From the NCBI GenBank assembly GCA_023701205.1, contig JAMPXJ010000005.1, positions 89,469 through 153,468 of the forward strand: a stretch of DNA of 64,000 nucleotides, in the 5' to 3' direction. The notes under the pieces were generated by a model. That model had not been told where the DNA came from. It saw nothing but the letters and a program-made list of their open reading frames with translations, and ran no database searches. The stretch's first letter is position 1. Each line of letters begins with the position of its first letter. This document shows, in pieces, positions 8,201 through 17,010 of this stretch. This stretch comes from Oligoflexia bacterium. GTDB lineage: Bacteria > Bdellovibrionota > UBA1018. Position numbers and translations under genes: made by a program.

Positions 8201-9421
8201 TCACCCCCCTTGGTTTACCCTTCTGATGAATTCGGCCACGTCCAGCCGCCCACAAGAAACCCAGCTCAAGAGAATCCGCGAAGAGGTTTCACAAAGAAGC
8301 CCTTTCAGCCTCTCCGCTCCAATCCCCCTCCCCAGGCTCAAGGCGAGCGCAAGGGCACCGGAGACCTGGGGTGCCGCCATGGATGTCCCCGAGAGCATCC
8401 CGTAATCCCCGCGGGGAAGCGTGCTCCAGATCTCCTCGCCAGGCGCCGCCAGCAATACGGAACCCCGACCGTAATTGGAAAAGCCGCTCAGATACTCGTC
8501 GAAGTTGCTCGAGGCGACCGAGATCACGCCCGGATAACCCGCCGGATACGTCGGAATCGAGTCGTTGTCGTTTCTCTCGTTGCCGGCCGCGGCCACCACG
8601 GCGATGCCGCGGGCCGTGGCGCGCGCGATCGCCGCCTCGAGGAGCTCCGATCGACCCCCTCCGCCCCAGGAGTTGGAGATCACGCGCGCGCCGTTGGCCA
8701 CGGCGTAATCGATCGCGCGAATGGCGTTGCGCGCGTCGCCCGAGCCCGTGGCACTCAGGAACTTCAGCGGCATGAGCCTGACCTGCGAGCTCACGCCCGC
8801 GGTACCGAAGCCGTTGAGCGCGGCGCCGATGATGCCGGCCACGTGCGTTCCGTGCCGGTTGTCGTCCAGGCCGTTGCCCCGCTCGTTATGGAAGTCGTAA
8901 CCGTACACATCATCGATGTAACCATTGCCGTCGTCGTCCACGCCGGGCACCCCCTTGAGCTCGGCGGCGTTGGACCAGATGTTCTCCCGCAGATCGGGAT
9001 GCGTGACATCGATCCCGGTGTCGATGACGGCCACGACGATTTCGCGGCTGCCGGTGGTGAGCCTCCAGGCCTCCTCCACGCGCATCCGCTGCTTCGCGTA
9101 CTCGCGCTCCAGGTTGGGCGCGGCCGTCGAAGTCGGGGCCGGGGTCGCCGTGGGCCTGGGCGCCGAGGTCGGCGTCGCCGTGGGCACTGGCGCGGGAACC
9201 GGCGCCGGCGCGGGCTCCCGACGCCTCCGGCCGAAGTTCGCGCTGTAAACATAGTTAGGCTCGCAGAAGCGCCCGTCTCCGCAAAGCGCGGCGGCCTCAC
9301 GCTCGCTGAGCTTCTCGATGCGCCCGTCCACCTGGGCAAGAACACCATCGGTCTCGGGTGCGCTGCCGCAACCGGTGAAAAGCGCGAGCGCGCACACGAG
9401 CGCCAGTCCCTGCTCTCTCAT
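8201..9421 (-). CDS. Subtilisin-family (S8) serine protease, lipoprotein
   Basis: 406 residues from the ATG at 9421, which has GGAGGAAACC just upstream and begins a lipoprotein signal MREQGLALVCALALFTGC. Residues 66-105 are a Pro/Ala/Thr-rich linker that would hold the catalytic domain away from the membrane. The triad is intact: D134 (AVIDTGID), H190 (RHGTHVAG) and S347 (LSGTSMAAPQ). It is a surface or periplasmic endopeptidase. It resembles the edge-truncated homologue at 1-653, including AWRLT upstream of the Asp and NGYxDDVYG after it, so the pair looks like active and dead paralogues. Confidence 0.93.
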   Translation of the reverse strand: MREQGLALVCALALFTGCGSAPETDGVLAQVDGRIEKLSEREAAALCGDGRFCEPNYVYSANFGRRRREPAPAPVPAPVPTATPTSAPRPTATPAPTSTAAPNLEREYAKQRMRVEEAWRLTTGSREIVVAVIDTGIDVTHPDLRENIWSNAAELKGVPGVDDDGNGYIDDVYGYDFHNERGNGLDDNRHGTHVAGIIGAALNGFGTAGVSSQVRLMPLKFLSATGSGDARNAIRAIDYAVANGARVISNSWGGGGRSELLEAAIARATARGIAVVAAAGNERNDNDSIPTYPAGYPGVISVASSNFDEYLSGFSNYGRGSVLLAAPGEEIWSTLPRGDYGMLSGTSMAAPQVSGALALALSLGRGIGAERLKGLLCETSSRILLSWVSCGRLDVAEFIRRVNQGG

Positions 9422-9684
9422 GCTGGTTTCCTCCATCCTCGGGCCGCGACCTTGCGACCGTCGCGCCTTTCCTGGCGCACCCGGGAGATTCAGCAACAAG
9501 CGTGCGCATGCCGAATGGCCCCAGGAAGCCGCTTTAAGCGAAAGCCGGGCGGAAAAGGCGTCAAAGCTTCACCGCTCCGGCGCCAAAAAGGCCCCAGGCG
9601 CAATCCTCACGCCGGATCTCCATACCCTCTCCACAAACGGGCTGTCCAGGCGCTCGACAACGGCCGCAACTCGCGGGTTCCTAA

Positions 9685-9698
9685 AAAACAGCTGTTTT
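9685..9698. promoter_or_regulatory. 14-bp palindrome upstream of the subtilase gene
   Basis: AAAACAGCTGTTTT reads the same on both strands. It lies 264 bp upstream of the subtilase start at 9421, in a stretch with no other gene. It could be an operator or chance; I have no second site to compare. Confidence 0.3.
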
Positions 9699-9838
9699 CG
9701 GCTGCGAAACGCTCAGATTCCTGTCATGTGTCGCGCGGGACTCTTGTATTCCTGATGGAATGACAAAGTTTTCCCGAGAAAACCCTTGCAATTTTTACCT
9801 GACTCTTTTAGTCTGGAGTCATTGGAGGCATCGGACGT

Positions 9839-9907
9839 ATGCAGAAATACCTCAGCCAGATCAGCTACATCGAAGCACATGACATCGGCCCCCCGAAGTT
9901 AATCTAG
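9839..9907 (+). CDS. Possible 22-residue small protein or leader peptide
   Basis: ATG at 9839 opens 22 codons to TAG at 9905-9907, giving MQKYLSQISYIEAHDIGPPK plus two residues. GGAGG stands at 9824-9828, ten bases upstream. A possible -35 TTGCAA is at 9786-9791 with a weak -10 17 bases later. No homologue is recognised and so short a frame can arise by chance. It is followed by hairpins and a terminator, so it may be a leader ORF of a small transcript. Confidence 0.3.
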   Translation: MQKYLSQISYIEAHDIGPPKLI

Positions 9908-10090
9908 CGTGGGCGGTACCGCAACGACGTCTGCGGGGCTCACGGACTGCTTCGGATCTCTCCCGGCCAGGAGGGATCGCGACGGAAAGAACCGGACAAT
10001 TTAATAAGACTTCAAGAGCGTCCTCTCCCGGGTGATACCGGCGGACGCGAGACACGGCGGCCCTGATGAGGTCGCCAGAAAAAGAAAGCG
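9908..10090 (+). other. Gene-less region with stable hairpins, possible small RNA
   Basis: This stretch has no credible gene. It contains a 9-bp hairpin at 9955-9978 (GATCTCTCC pairing with GGAGGGATC) and a 7-bp hairpin at 10056-10076 (GGCGGCC with GGTCGCC), and runs into the terminator at 10091. Together with the possible promoter at 9786 it would form a transcript of about 310 bases on the plus strand. I could not match it to tmRNA, RNase P, 6S or SRP RNA signatures. The strand is uncertain. Confidence 0.35.
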
Positions 10091-10130
10091 CAAAGGGCCT
10101 GACGAGATCCGTCGGGCCCTTTGTCTTTTG
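10091..10130. terminator. Strong two-way intrinsic terminator
   Basis: A 14-bp stem with one G-T pair, 10091-10104 with 10110-10123, closes a 5-base loop. On the plus strand TCTTTT follows; on the minus strand CGCTTTCTTTTT follows. It can end the MMPL exporter transcript from the right and any plus-strand transcript from 9.8 kb. Confidence 0.8.
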
Positions 10131-10150
10131 GCTCTTCAGAAATCCGGCGA

Positions 10151-12625
10151 TCACGCGGCTTCGCGGAACCCGGGAGCACCCGCGTCCCGTCGCCGATCCC
10201 GACGCGCGATGGCCGCCGGAATCGTGAGCAACGCGGCGGTGAGGCAGGTCAGCTCCCCCAGCACCGCGATCAGACCGAAGCTGAAGAATGCCTGGTTCTG
10301 CGCGAAGAGCAGCGAGCCATAGCCGATGATCGTGGTAAGGCTGCAGATCCCCACCGCCGCTCCCGTCAGCCGCACCACGCGGTCGATGCTTCCGGGCCCC
10401 TCCTGCCGATAGCGCTGCATCATGTTCACGCCATAGTCCACGCCAATCCCGAAGGTGATGGGAAGCGCGATGAAGTTCAGGAAGTTGATGCGGATCCCAG
10501 CCGCCAGGATCAGGCCGGCAAGCCAGACCACCCCCAGAAAAAGCGCGGCCAGCACCGAAGCCGTCACGCGCGGATTCCGGAACAGGAGCCACACGAGCAC
10601 GATCACCGCAAGGAAGGCGAACAGAGTCGCGCGCGGTCCGTCCTCGGAGATCGAGCGCAGCATATCGGCCGTGACGGGCAAGGTGCCCGCGACCGGCGCC
10701 CCGGGGCGGATCGCGTCGGTTTCCTCGCGCAGCTCCCGCACGAAACGGTAAAGGTTCTCGCGTTCCTTCACGCGCGGCCCGAGCGGCGGCTCCACGAGCA
10801 CGAGCTTGCCCACGCTCCCGTCGCGCTCGGTGAATCGCGCGAGGATCACCGGAGGCAGATCCCGCAGGCGCACGGGCCGCAGCGATTCGGCAGTGAGGAA
10901 GTCCGCGACCCTGCGGCGGTCCTCGGGCGAGAGCCGGCGCAGCACGCGCGGCGGGAGCAAAGAGCGTATTTCGCCGAGCACCTCCCGCTTTCGGGCCTGA
11001 TCGCGCGGCAGGAACTCCTGGATCGTCTGCACCGAAGCGAGGAGCGTCCCGCTCCCTTCCCTCTCCGCGCGCCGCTTGAGCCTCCCGGAGATCCGGTTGG
11101 CCTCCTCGCGCGACTGCGGCAGAATCACCACGGGGCTCAGATATCGCTGAAAGATCTCGTCCATGTACCGCGAATAGAAGCCCGAGCCCTTTTCCAGGCT
11201 ATAGCGGCTGCGGATCTTCGTGAGGTCCGCCTCGAGGAGATCCGGCCCGATCTTTCCGAAAAAGAGCAGCGCCAGTACCGTCGCGGCGCCCGAGAAAGCC
11301 AGGATCAGTCCGGATCGGGCCCGCAACGCTCCCACAGCCGGCCCGTGGGGCCGGCTCCGAGCCATTCGCGGCGAAAGCCTGGGCTGCACGGGCTCGAAAA
11401 TGCCTAAAAGCGCGGGCAGCACCGTAAAAGAGGCCACCCAGCACAGCACCATCCCCAGGAGCCCGATCACCCCGAACTGCCGGAAGCCGCGAAAGCCGGT
11501 CACCATCAGCGAGCCATACGATAGCCCCGCGGCGATCGAGGCGGTCCAGGTCGCCGAAAACGTCGCCTGGGCGGCAGCCATGATCGAGACGTCGCGCAGG
11601 CCGCCCGCGCGCCGCAGCTCGAGATAACGCGCGATCTGGATGATGCCGAAGTTGATGCCGTTGCCCAGGATGATGCTGCCCAAAAAAGCGGAGTTCGCGT
11701 TCAGGTCGCCGACGAAGAAATAGCTCACGCCGAAGGTCCACAGCGTTCCCATGAAAAGCGCGATGAGCAGCGCCAGGGTCCCCCGCCAGGAGCGGAAATA
11801 AGCCAGGATCGAGAGCGTCACCAGCGCCATCACGATCCCGAGCGAAAGCGCGAGATCCGCCAGGATCGCCTCCTGCTCCTCGATCAGGTTCTGCACGTTG
11901 CCCGTGTAGCGCACCGTGACGCCCCGACCATAGGACTCCGGCCCGAGCTCCGCGACCGCGCGCTCCACGAAAGACTTGAAGCGCGCCAACGCGCGCGACT
12001 TGTCGGGACGATCCGCCATAAAGAGAAGGACGGCGCGCTTCTTCCCGTCGGGAGTCGCGTAATAACCCTGGGGAAAGCGCGTGAAGGCGCTCACCCGGCC
12101 GGAGTACTTCCTCTCGATCGCGTTGAAATCCAGGCGGGGCTCGGGAAGCTCCCGCTCGTTGAAGATATTGAGGGGATTGTAGAGCTCGCGCTCGTACTCC
12201 AGCCGACGCTCGAGGTAGTCACGCACGCGCTCGAGATCGGGAAGATCCATGTACAACGCGCGACGCCGCTGAAAGAAGCGCAGCTCGCGATCGATCCGGT
12301 ACTCGACGCGGGTCACCAGCGCGTCGTCCTCGCCGCGGGCGATCCCTTGGTCCAGGCGCGTGACCAGATCGTCGACGAAACGCCGGCCGTCGTTCCCGTC
12401 ATCGGCGAAGATCAGGACGCCCAGATTGTCGATCGAGCGCAACCGCGCGCGCACCTGCTCGAGATCCTGGACGCTCCGCGAATCGGTGGGCAGGAGCTCC
12501 TCGAGATCGGTCTTCAGCGTGCCATAGAGCAGGAAGGCATACCGCCCCAGGACGACGGTCAGAATGATGCCAAACGCGGCGACCCCGAAGCGGAGCCGAA
12601 GCACCCAGCGGATGAAGGCGGCCAC
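10151..12625 (-). CDS. RND/MMPL family exporter
   Basis: 824 residues with the MMPL layout: one N-terminal helix, a large periplasmic domain (about 40-260), five helices (about 265-415), then a second copy of helix, periplasmic domain and helices. The conserved membrane stretch ILGNGINFGIIQIARYLEL is in the first half and the equivalent ITFGIGVDYGVNMMQRYR in the second, where the acidic residue of the proton path sits. Proteins of this class export lipids, hopanoids or similar hydrophobic molecules using the proton gradient. The substrate here is unknown; no hopanoid gene is adjacent. It lies 56 bp downstream of the TIGR02147 gene on the same strand. Confidence 0.88.
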   Translation of the reverse strand: MAAFIRWVLRLRFGVAAFGIILTVVLGRYAFLLYGTLKTDLEELLPTDSRSVQDLEQVRARLRSIDNLGVLIFADDGNDGRRFVDDLVTRLDQGIARGEDDALVTRVEYRIDRELRFFQRRRALYMDLPDLERVRDYLERRLEYERELYNPLNIFNERELPEPRLDFNAIERKYSGRVSAFTRFPQGYYATPDGKKRAVLLFMADRPDKSRALARFKSFVERAVAELGPESYGRGVTVRYTGNVQNLIEEQEAILADLALSLGIVMALVTLSILAYFRSWRGTLALLIALFMGTLWTFGVSYFFVGDLNANSAFLGSIILGNGINFGIIQIARYLELRRAGGLRDVSIMAAAQATFSATWTASIAAGLSYGSLMVTGFRGFRQFGVIGLLGMVLCWVASFTVLPALLGIFEPVQPRLSPRMARSRPHGPAVGALRARSGLILAFSGAATVLALLFFGKIGPDLLEADLTKIRSRYSLEKGSGFYSRYMDEIFQRYLSPVVILPQSREEANRISGRLKRRAEREGSGTLLASVQTIQEFLPRDQARKREVLGEIRSLLPPRVLRRLSPEDRRRVADFLTAESLRPVRLRDLPPVILARFTERDGSVGKLVLVEPPLGPRVKERENLYRFVRELREETDAIRPGAPVAGTLPVTADMLRSISEDGPRATLFAFLAVIVLVWLLFRNPRVTASVLAALFLGVVWLAGLILAAGIRINFLNFIALPITFGIGVDYGVNMMQRYRQEGPGSIDRVVRLTGAAVGICSLTTIIGYGSLLFAQNQAFFSFGLIAVLGELTCLTAALLTIPAAIARRDRRRDAGAPGFREAA

Positions 12626-12681
12626 GCGGAAGCCTGGTGCAATCCGAGCGCCGCTCCCCAGGCTCCTGCCGCCAGGAGTCG

Positions 12682-13524
12682 CTAGCCTCCCCCGCTCAAT
12701 CCGAACAGATCCAGCGCATAGCAGTACACTTCCTCGTCCTTTGAGCTTCGGATCACCGCGCGCGCTTGCTCGATGGCATTGACCAGGATCTCCCTGACCT
12801 TGGGAAGGTCCTCACGGGAAATGCCCGCGACGCTCGAGTAATGCAGCTCGCTCGCGCTGACGCGATCGAGCGAGCGGATGGCCTGCAATCTCCAGTTGGA
12901 ATGATGCTTGGCGATCAGGGGCGAATCGCTCTCGAGGTGGATGCGCGTCTCGGTGGCCTGGTATCCGCCTTCGGTCTTTCGGATCAGTCCCACGGATTCC
13001 AGAAAGTGAATCGCGCCCGCGGTCTTTGCGAGACTCGTGCCCAGATAGCCGGCGATGGCGCGCGCGGAGCGAAGCGAGGAGACGAGAACGCACATATGGA
13101 CCGCGCAATGGATCCAGTCGCTGTAGTAGATCGCCTGGTCGGTGACACTCAAGGTCTTCTTGTCCTGAAGCCGGTTTTTCAGCACGAGTCTCCGGTCAAG
13201 CGACTTCTGGAGCTTTCGCTCGAAGTAGCTTCGGAGCTCCGGGGTACCCGCGCGCGCCAGCTCGAGCAGCAGCATGAAGAACTCGCCTTCGTCCTCGCCA
13301 TGCTCGAAAAGGGCGTTGAGCGCATACCCTTGCTCCAGGCTGAAATGCCCCGGACCACTCAATACCTGCGAAACGTAAGTCAGGTGGCAACTCACCTTCT
13401 CGGCGATCCGGGTGCGGACCCCGCGCCCACCTCCCGGCGAAGAAAGGATCCAGGCCTCGATATAAGCCTTATAATCGTTGAATTCAAAGACGAGCGGTCT
13501 GGAGACCCCAGTCTTGGATTTCAT
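12682..13524 (-). CDS. TIGR02147 family (DUF4423) putative regulator
   Basis: 280 residues with the opening typical of TIGR02147 proteins (FEFNDYKAYIEAWI) followed by an HTH-like segment, RIAEKVSCHLTYVSQVLSG, then the DUF4423 region (AIYYSDWIHCAVHMCV and later FLESVGLIRKTEGGYQAT, which looks like a second winged helix). The family is largely confined to Bdellovibrio relatives and Fibrobacter and is thought to regulate transcription; ligand and targets are unknown. It is divergent from the secreted protein gene at 13746 across an AT-rich region with inverted repeats, which suggests it controls that gene and itself. Confidence 0.88.
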   Translation of the reverse strand: MKSKTGVSRPLVFEFNDYKAYIEAWILSSPGGGRGVRTRIAEKVSCHLTYVSQVLSGPGHFSLEQGYALNALFEHGEDEGEFFMLLLELARAGTPELRSYFERKLQKSLDRRLVLKNRLQDKKTLSVTDQAIYYSDWIHCAVHMCVLVSSLRSARAIAGYLGTSLAKTAGAIHFLESVGLIRKTEGGYQATETRIHLESDSPLIAKHHSNWRLQAIRSLDRVSASELHYSSVAGISREDLPKVREILVNAIEQARAVIRSSKDEEVYCYALDLFGLSGGG

Positions 13525-13547
13525 CGCGGCGCCCCCATCATTTAGTA

Positions 13548-13599
13548 ATACTCTAGTATACTATCATTATTTTATAAAATTACTCTATTATTTTAGAGT
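13548..13599. promoter_or_regulatory. AT-rich divergent control region with two inverted repeats
   Basis: Between the regulator start (13524) and the secreted protein start (13746) the sequence becomes strongly AT-rich. It holds ATACT-CT-AGTAT at 13548-13559 and ACTCTA-TTATTT-TAGAGT at 13582-13599, both sharing the core ACTCTA. These are plausible operators for the TIGR02147 protein. A possible plus-strand -35 TTGACT lies at 13684-13689. Confidence 0.5.
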
Positions 13600-13745
13600 G
13601 CACCGCATTACTCCTCCTTCTGCCAAGGTGATTCGAAGAAAAGGGCTGCACTCCCAAGAGCTTCGGGTTGCCTTGGTCTGTACTTGACTCTCTTGGTCTG
13701 TTTTTGTATTCCACCCCCGTGCAGCCCGGAAAGAGGCTTTTGATT

Positions 13746-15584
13746 ATGAAACTCCTAAAAAACGCACCCGCTTTTCTGGCGTGTCTGACCGCCCTGAACG
13801 CTCTCACCGCACCCCCCGTCCGGGCAGCGGGCGGCGAAAGCAGTGGCGGAGGCGACCAATATGTCCATGACTTCGTTCAAACCGTTACCAACGAGATCTA
13901 TCCCCTTCTGAAAAACCAGAAGACACTGGGTCGAGACGTCAAGGCCGAGGACGTACTCCGCGCGGCGGACCCGCGGCGCATGCTCTCCGAAGAACGCGTT
14001 TACGAGAGCTGCGATGGCAGCGGCGCCGGTCGCGAGGTCGAAGCCTGCTATAACGCCCAGACTGACCTGTTCCACATCAGCCGCAGCATGTACCCCCTGC
14101 ATCGCGCGAACTCGCCAGCCAAGCGCGCGTTGATCGCCCATGAGCTTTTCAGGAGGATGGGGCTCGAAGGAGATGGCTATGAGCAGAGCAGCAAGCTCTC
14201 CTTCTACACGCCGACCGCCGAGGCACGCGATTACCTGAGCCTTCGCGCCAGCGAAACCTATCTGCGCGAATTCCCCTCGATGGGCGTGGATCAGATCATC
14301 CTCGCTTCGGCCTGGTACCGGGTTGACCAAGCCGGCGCGAAGAAAGCCAAGACGGAGGTTCTGAATTTCCTGAAAGACAACCTCACGACCGGGCCTCGCA
14401 AGGACCTCATCGAGAAAATCATCGAGTTCGAAACCCGAACGGGCTGCGACAAGCAAAAGGACTACCCCAAGCGCAAAGAGCGGCATACCTCTTCGGGGAG
14501 CTATTCCTACAGCGGCTCAAGCTCGGAGCACGATTACGCTGATGCCCGCGCTTCCGCCGGGTACGCGAGCCGCTCCGAGAGCGCCTCTGCGAGCGCTTCC
14601 GCGAGGACCGGAAGTTCCTCGTCCAGCTCGGAGCGAAGTGCGGGAACCTATTACGAAGACGTGCAGATCGAAGAGCGCGAGATCTACTGCGAAATCCCGA
14701 GGCAATGGATCCGAGCGGTCCTCAAAGCGACGACCCAGCTCCAGGCGCTTGAGCCCAAGTACCAAAACTTCCTTATCAGCCAACATGTCCACAGAACCTT
14801 CGAGAAGCTCAATGCCTCGGCCGAGGAGTTCCTCAACGGCATCGATAACATCATCCTCATGCCGGCCATCACGCCCTACGCCCTGAAGAGCAAGTTCCAG
14901 CAGAGCGGTTCCGCCCTGCTTCAGTCCTGGGTCGGCCGCAAGCTCGCGGGGATCGAGACCGGTCGCAGGTACTCTGAGCTGCTGCGCAAGCTCTTCGACA
15001 ATTTCGAATATGAGGCCGCCGCCTCGCAGTTCGAAAGCCTGGCCAAAAGCATCGCCGATCGAGCCAGCCAGGTCGAAAGCCCGGGAGTCTTCGCGCTCAT
15101 CCCGAATGAGGAGGGGATCGCTCAGCCGGTACTCGTGCTCTCGCGCGCTCAGCTCAACAGGATCGACCCCAACGCTTCATTCCAGGGCGTGGTCCCAGGC
15201 AAGTCCCGCCTCACTCCGGAATTCGTGAACAAGTGGGAACAGAGCTTCAAATGCGATATCGGGTTCCTGGCCCTTTACGACTCAGTGAAGCACGACCCCG
15301 TACGTGCCGTAATGGCGGATTACTACACTTCCAACGATTATCGCCTTCCCCTTGCCGCAGGTCCGCTCAAATGCACGGACCGTTACACGACAGTCAAACG
15401 TGCGATCAACCCCTTCAGTACATCCACCGCCAGTTTCCTGGAAGACATTGAGCCCCCGCTGATCGCAGCGTTCAAAAACCAAGGCTGCATTCCGATCAGG
15501 TACACCCATGAGTTCCGGAGCCGCGCCCCGGACAAAGCCTCGCTTGAGAGCCTCTGCCCGCTGACGACCACGCCTCGTCAGTAA
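13746..15584 (+). CDS. Large secreted protein with serine-rich segment, unknown function
   Basis: 612 residues from the ATG at 13746, preferred over 13668 because GAGG lies 9 bases upstream and the first 27 residues are a signal peptide (LLKNAPAFLACLTALNALTA). Residues about 30-220 contain ALIAHELFRRMGLEGDGY, a segment common in secreted proteins of Bdellovibrio relatives, with His-Glu but no full HExxH. Residues about 240-320 are a Ser/Tyr/Ala low-complexity stretch (SYSYSGSSSEHDYADARASA, then SSSSSE), likely a flexible linker. The C-terminal 280 residues match nothing I know. It is divergent from the TIGR02147 regulator, an arrangement that suggests regulated secretion. Confidence 0.75.
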   Translation: MKLLKNAPAFLACLTALNALTAPPVRAAGGESSGGGDQYVHDFVQTVTNEIYPLLKNQKTLGRDVKAEDVLRAADPRRMLSEERVYESCDGSGAGREVEACYNAQTDLFHISRSMYPLHRANSPAKRALIAHELFRRMGLEGDGYEQSSKLSFYTPTAEARDYLSLRASETYLREFPSMGVDQIILASAWYRVDQAGAKKAKTEVLNFLKDNLTTGPRKDLIEKIIEFETRTGCDKQKDYPKRKERHTSSGSYSYSGSSSEHDYADARASAGYASRSESASASASARTGSSSSSSERSAGTYYEDVQIEEREIYCEIPRQWIRAVLKATTQLQALEPKYQNFLISQHVHRTFEKLNASAEEFLNGIDNIILMPAITPYALKSKFQQSGSALLQSWVGRKLAGIETGRRYSELLRKLFDNFEYEAAASQFESLAKSIADRASQVESPGVFALIPNEEGIAQPVLVLSRAQLNRIDPNASFQGVVPGKSRLTPEFVNKWEQSFKCDIGFLALYDSVKHDPVRAVMADYYTSNDYRLPLAAGPLKCTDRYTTVKRAINPFSTSTASFLEDIEPPLIAAFKNQGCIPIRYTHEFRSRAPDKASLESLCPLTTTPRQ

Positions 15585-15613
15585 TGCGCGACCAAAGGGC
15601 CTTCTTGAACGAA

Positions 15614-15643
15614 AAGGGGCGGCGAGAGATCCCGCCGCCCCTT
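15614..15643. terminator. Intrinsic terminator between convergent genes
   Basis: An 11-bp perfect stem, AAGGGGCGGCG at 15614-15624 with its complement at 15633-15643, closes an 8-base loop. On the minus strand it is followed by TTTTCG, so it fits termination of the phasin gene; it may also stop the plus-strand transcript ending at 15584. Confidence 0.75.
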
Positions 15644-15666
15644 CCGAACTTCCGAAAGACCAGGAA

Positions 15667-15960
15667 TCAGCCCAGCGGATTACGCAGGGCGCGGTCCGTG
15701 AAATCGTAAGCGGACTTCTTGATCGTCTCCGCCATCGTCCAGCCGTGCCTGAGGGCTTCCTGCGAGAGCTTGAAGCCTTCGTTCATCTGCGTCTGGACGA
15801 ATTCCGTGTACGACTGGCCCAGGCTGATGGACTTGTCCATCATCGCCTGCGCGCTGCGGAACTGCAGGCCCATCAGCTCTCGGAGGGAGTCGGTCACGCC
15901 GCCCTGAAGTCCCGCGAAATAGGTTTCATTGGTGGCTTTGCTGCTTTTTTCGTTACTCAT
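15667..15960 (-). CDS. Phasin family protein (PHA granule coat)
   Basis: 97 residues from the ATG at 15960, which has AAGGAG 8 bases upstream; a longer frame to 16059 has no such site. It is amphipathic and helical: LRELMGLQFRSAQAMMDKSI then SYTEFVQTQMNEGFKLSQEA, the pattern of phasins that coat polyhydroxyalkanoate granules. It sits beside phaR and the PHA synthase, which supports the call. PhaR proteins usually repress phasin genes until granules form, so regulation by the neighbour is likely. Confidence 0.85.
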   Translation of the reverse strand: MSNEKSSKATNETYFAGLQGGVTDSLRELMGLQFRSAQAMMDKSISLGQSYTEFVQTQMNEGFKLSQEALRHGWTMAETIKKSAYDFTDRALRNPLG

Positions 15961-16088
15961 GATTGATTTCTCCTTTTGAAGTTCTGCGCTCAGTTTCACC
16001 CGAAGCCGGGTGGCCGTCAATCCGCATTTTCTGCGATCGCAAAAACATTTCGGCCTCACGCGCGCAAAAGCTGAGCGGGTCGGAAGAT

Positions 16089-16577
16089 TTATTTTGCGCG
16101 CGGCGCGGGCTTCTTCTTACGAGACTGGCGGGAGGTGCCCTTTACGGAACTTTTTTGCGTATTTCGTTCCGCATTCCGGTCCCAGGCCGCGAAGAGAGGC
16201 AACGAGAAGCCGCGATAAAGCTGCTGCATCTCCTTCTGAACGCCCTGAAACACCTTCAAGCTCTGGTCGAGATAAGCCTGCCAGAACCCGCGGAGCGCCT
16301 CTTCGTTGAGTCGGACCATCTGCTCGAGGAGTTCCACGGGGAAGTGCCGCGCCTTTCCTCCCTCCAGGAGGATCTGCGTCAGGATTTCGCACGTAATATC
16401 CTGCTCATTCGCGTCCGTGACACGGATCTTGCGTCCGCCCCTCACCGCCGAGGCGATCTCCTCGAGCGTGACGAAACGCGCTTTCGAGGACGAATAAAAG
16501 CGCCGATTGCCGTATTTCTTGATGTGAAAAACCCGGGAATCGTCATCCCCCGGGATCTCTTCCCGTCGTTCCGTCAT
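16089..16577 (-). CDS. phaR: Polyhydroxyalkanoate synthesis repressor PhaR
   Basis: 162 residues from the ATG at 16577. Residues about 15-75 match the PHA accumulation regulator DNA-binding domain: FHIKKYGNRRFYSSSKARFV, VTLEEIASAVRGG, then DITCEILTQILLE. A helical region follows with FWQAYLDQSLKVFQGVQKEM, and the C-terminus is Lys/Arg-rich. In the family this protein binds both DNA and nascent PHA, releasing phasin expression when granules appear. It lies just upstream of the phasin gene on the same strand and is divergent from the synthase genes. Confidence 0.9.
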   Translation of the reverse strand: MTERREEIPGDDDSRVFHIKKYGNRRFYSSSKARFVTLEEIASAVRGGRKIRVTDANEQDITCEILTQILLEGGKARHFPVELLEQMVRLNEEALRGFWQAYLDQSLKVFQGVQKEMQQLYRGFSLPLFAAWDRNAERNTQKSSVKGTSRQSRKKKPAPRAK

Positions 16578-16643
16578 GCGCCCACAGTGACACGTGCCTC
16601 GCGAAAATGGGACCGGAAAATTGCGTTGTTTTTCCCGTGCGCC

Positions 16644-16657
16644 TTGAGCAAGATCAA
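16644..16657. promoter_or_regulatory. Near-match FNR-type site before the PHA synthase operon
   Basis: TTGAG-CAAG-ATCAA differs by one base from the FNR consensus TTGAT-N4-ATCAA. It ends only 5 bases before the ATG at 16663, so it would act as a repressor site if real. It may be chance. Confidence 0.25.
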
Positions 16658-16662
16658 TCGAT

Positions 16663-17010
16663 ATGAAAAAGCTGGATACGCTGGAGAAGTCGCTCGACCA
16701 CAAACTCGAGAAGCTCTTTTCGAACCCCGCGTTCCTCGGTTCGATCAGCCTGCTTCTGAACGCGAACTCTTATCGGAAGCTCGCGACGAACTTCGCGCTC
16801 CGCCAGGTATGGAAGGCGCTGCAGCTACCGAACAAGCGCGACCAGGAACGCACGCTGCATCTGATTCAGGAGCTGAGTCATCGCATCGATATCCTGAAAG
16901 ACAAGCTCGATCGCGTGCGCGCCGAACCGAGCCGTGAGCAGCAGCCCGCGCCGTTCCCTCGCCCTGCGCGCCGTTCCGCCCGCTCGGAAGCCCCCGCCGC
17001 CCATGCTTGA
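16663..17010 (+). CDS. Small helical protein coupled to PHA synthase, possible synthase partner
   Basis: 115 residues. The first 90 form amphipathic helices, with DTLEKSLDHKLEKLFSNPAF and a coiled-coil-like LIQELSHRIDILKDKLDRVR; the tail is Pro/Ala/Arg-rich. The stop overlaps the synthase ATG at 17003 by 8 bases, so translation is probably coupled. Class III and IV PHA synthases need a second subunit (PhaE or PhaR) encoded beside phaC; this protein is much shorter than PhaE and I see no clear similarity, but position, helical content and coupling make a synthase subunit or granule protein the best guess. Confidence 0.6.
   Translation: MKKLDTLEKSLDHKLEKLFSNPAFLGSISLLLNANSYRKLATNFALRQVWKALQLPNKRDQERTLHLIQELSHRIDILKDKLDRVRAEPSREQQPAPFPRPARRSARSEAPAAHA

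Noticed and set aside
8141..9763. 540-codon plus-strand frame over the subtilase gene
   Set aside because: It is antisense to an intact S8 protease with signal and triad; composition is Arg/His-rich as in GC-driven shadows.
10063..10069. CTGATGA loop resembling a hammerhead ribozyme core
   Set aside because: No stem II or GAAA partner with correct pairing follows, so the match is chance.
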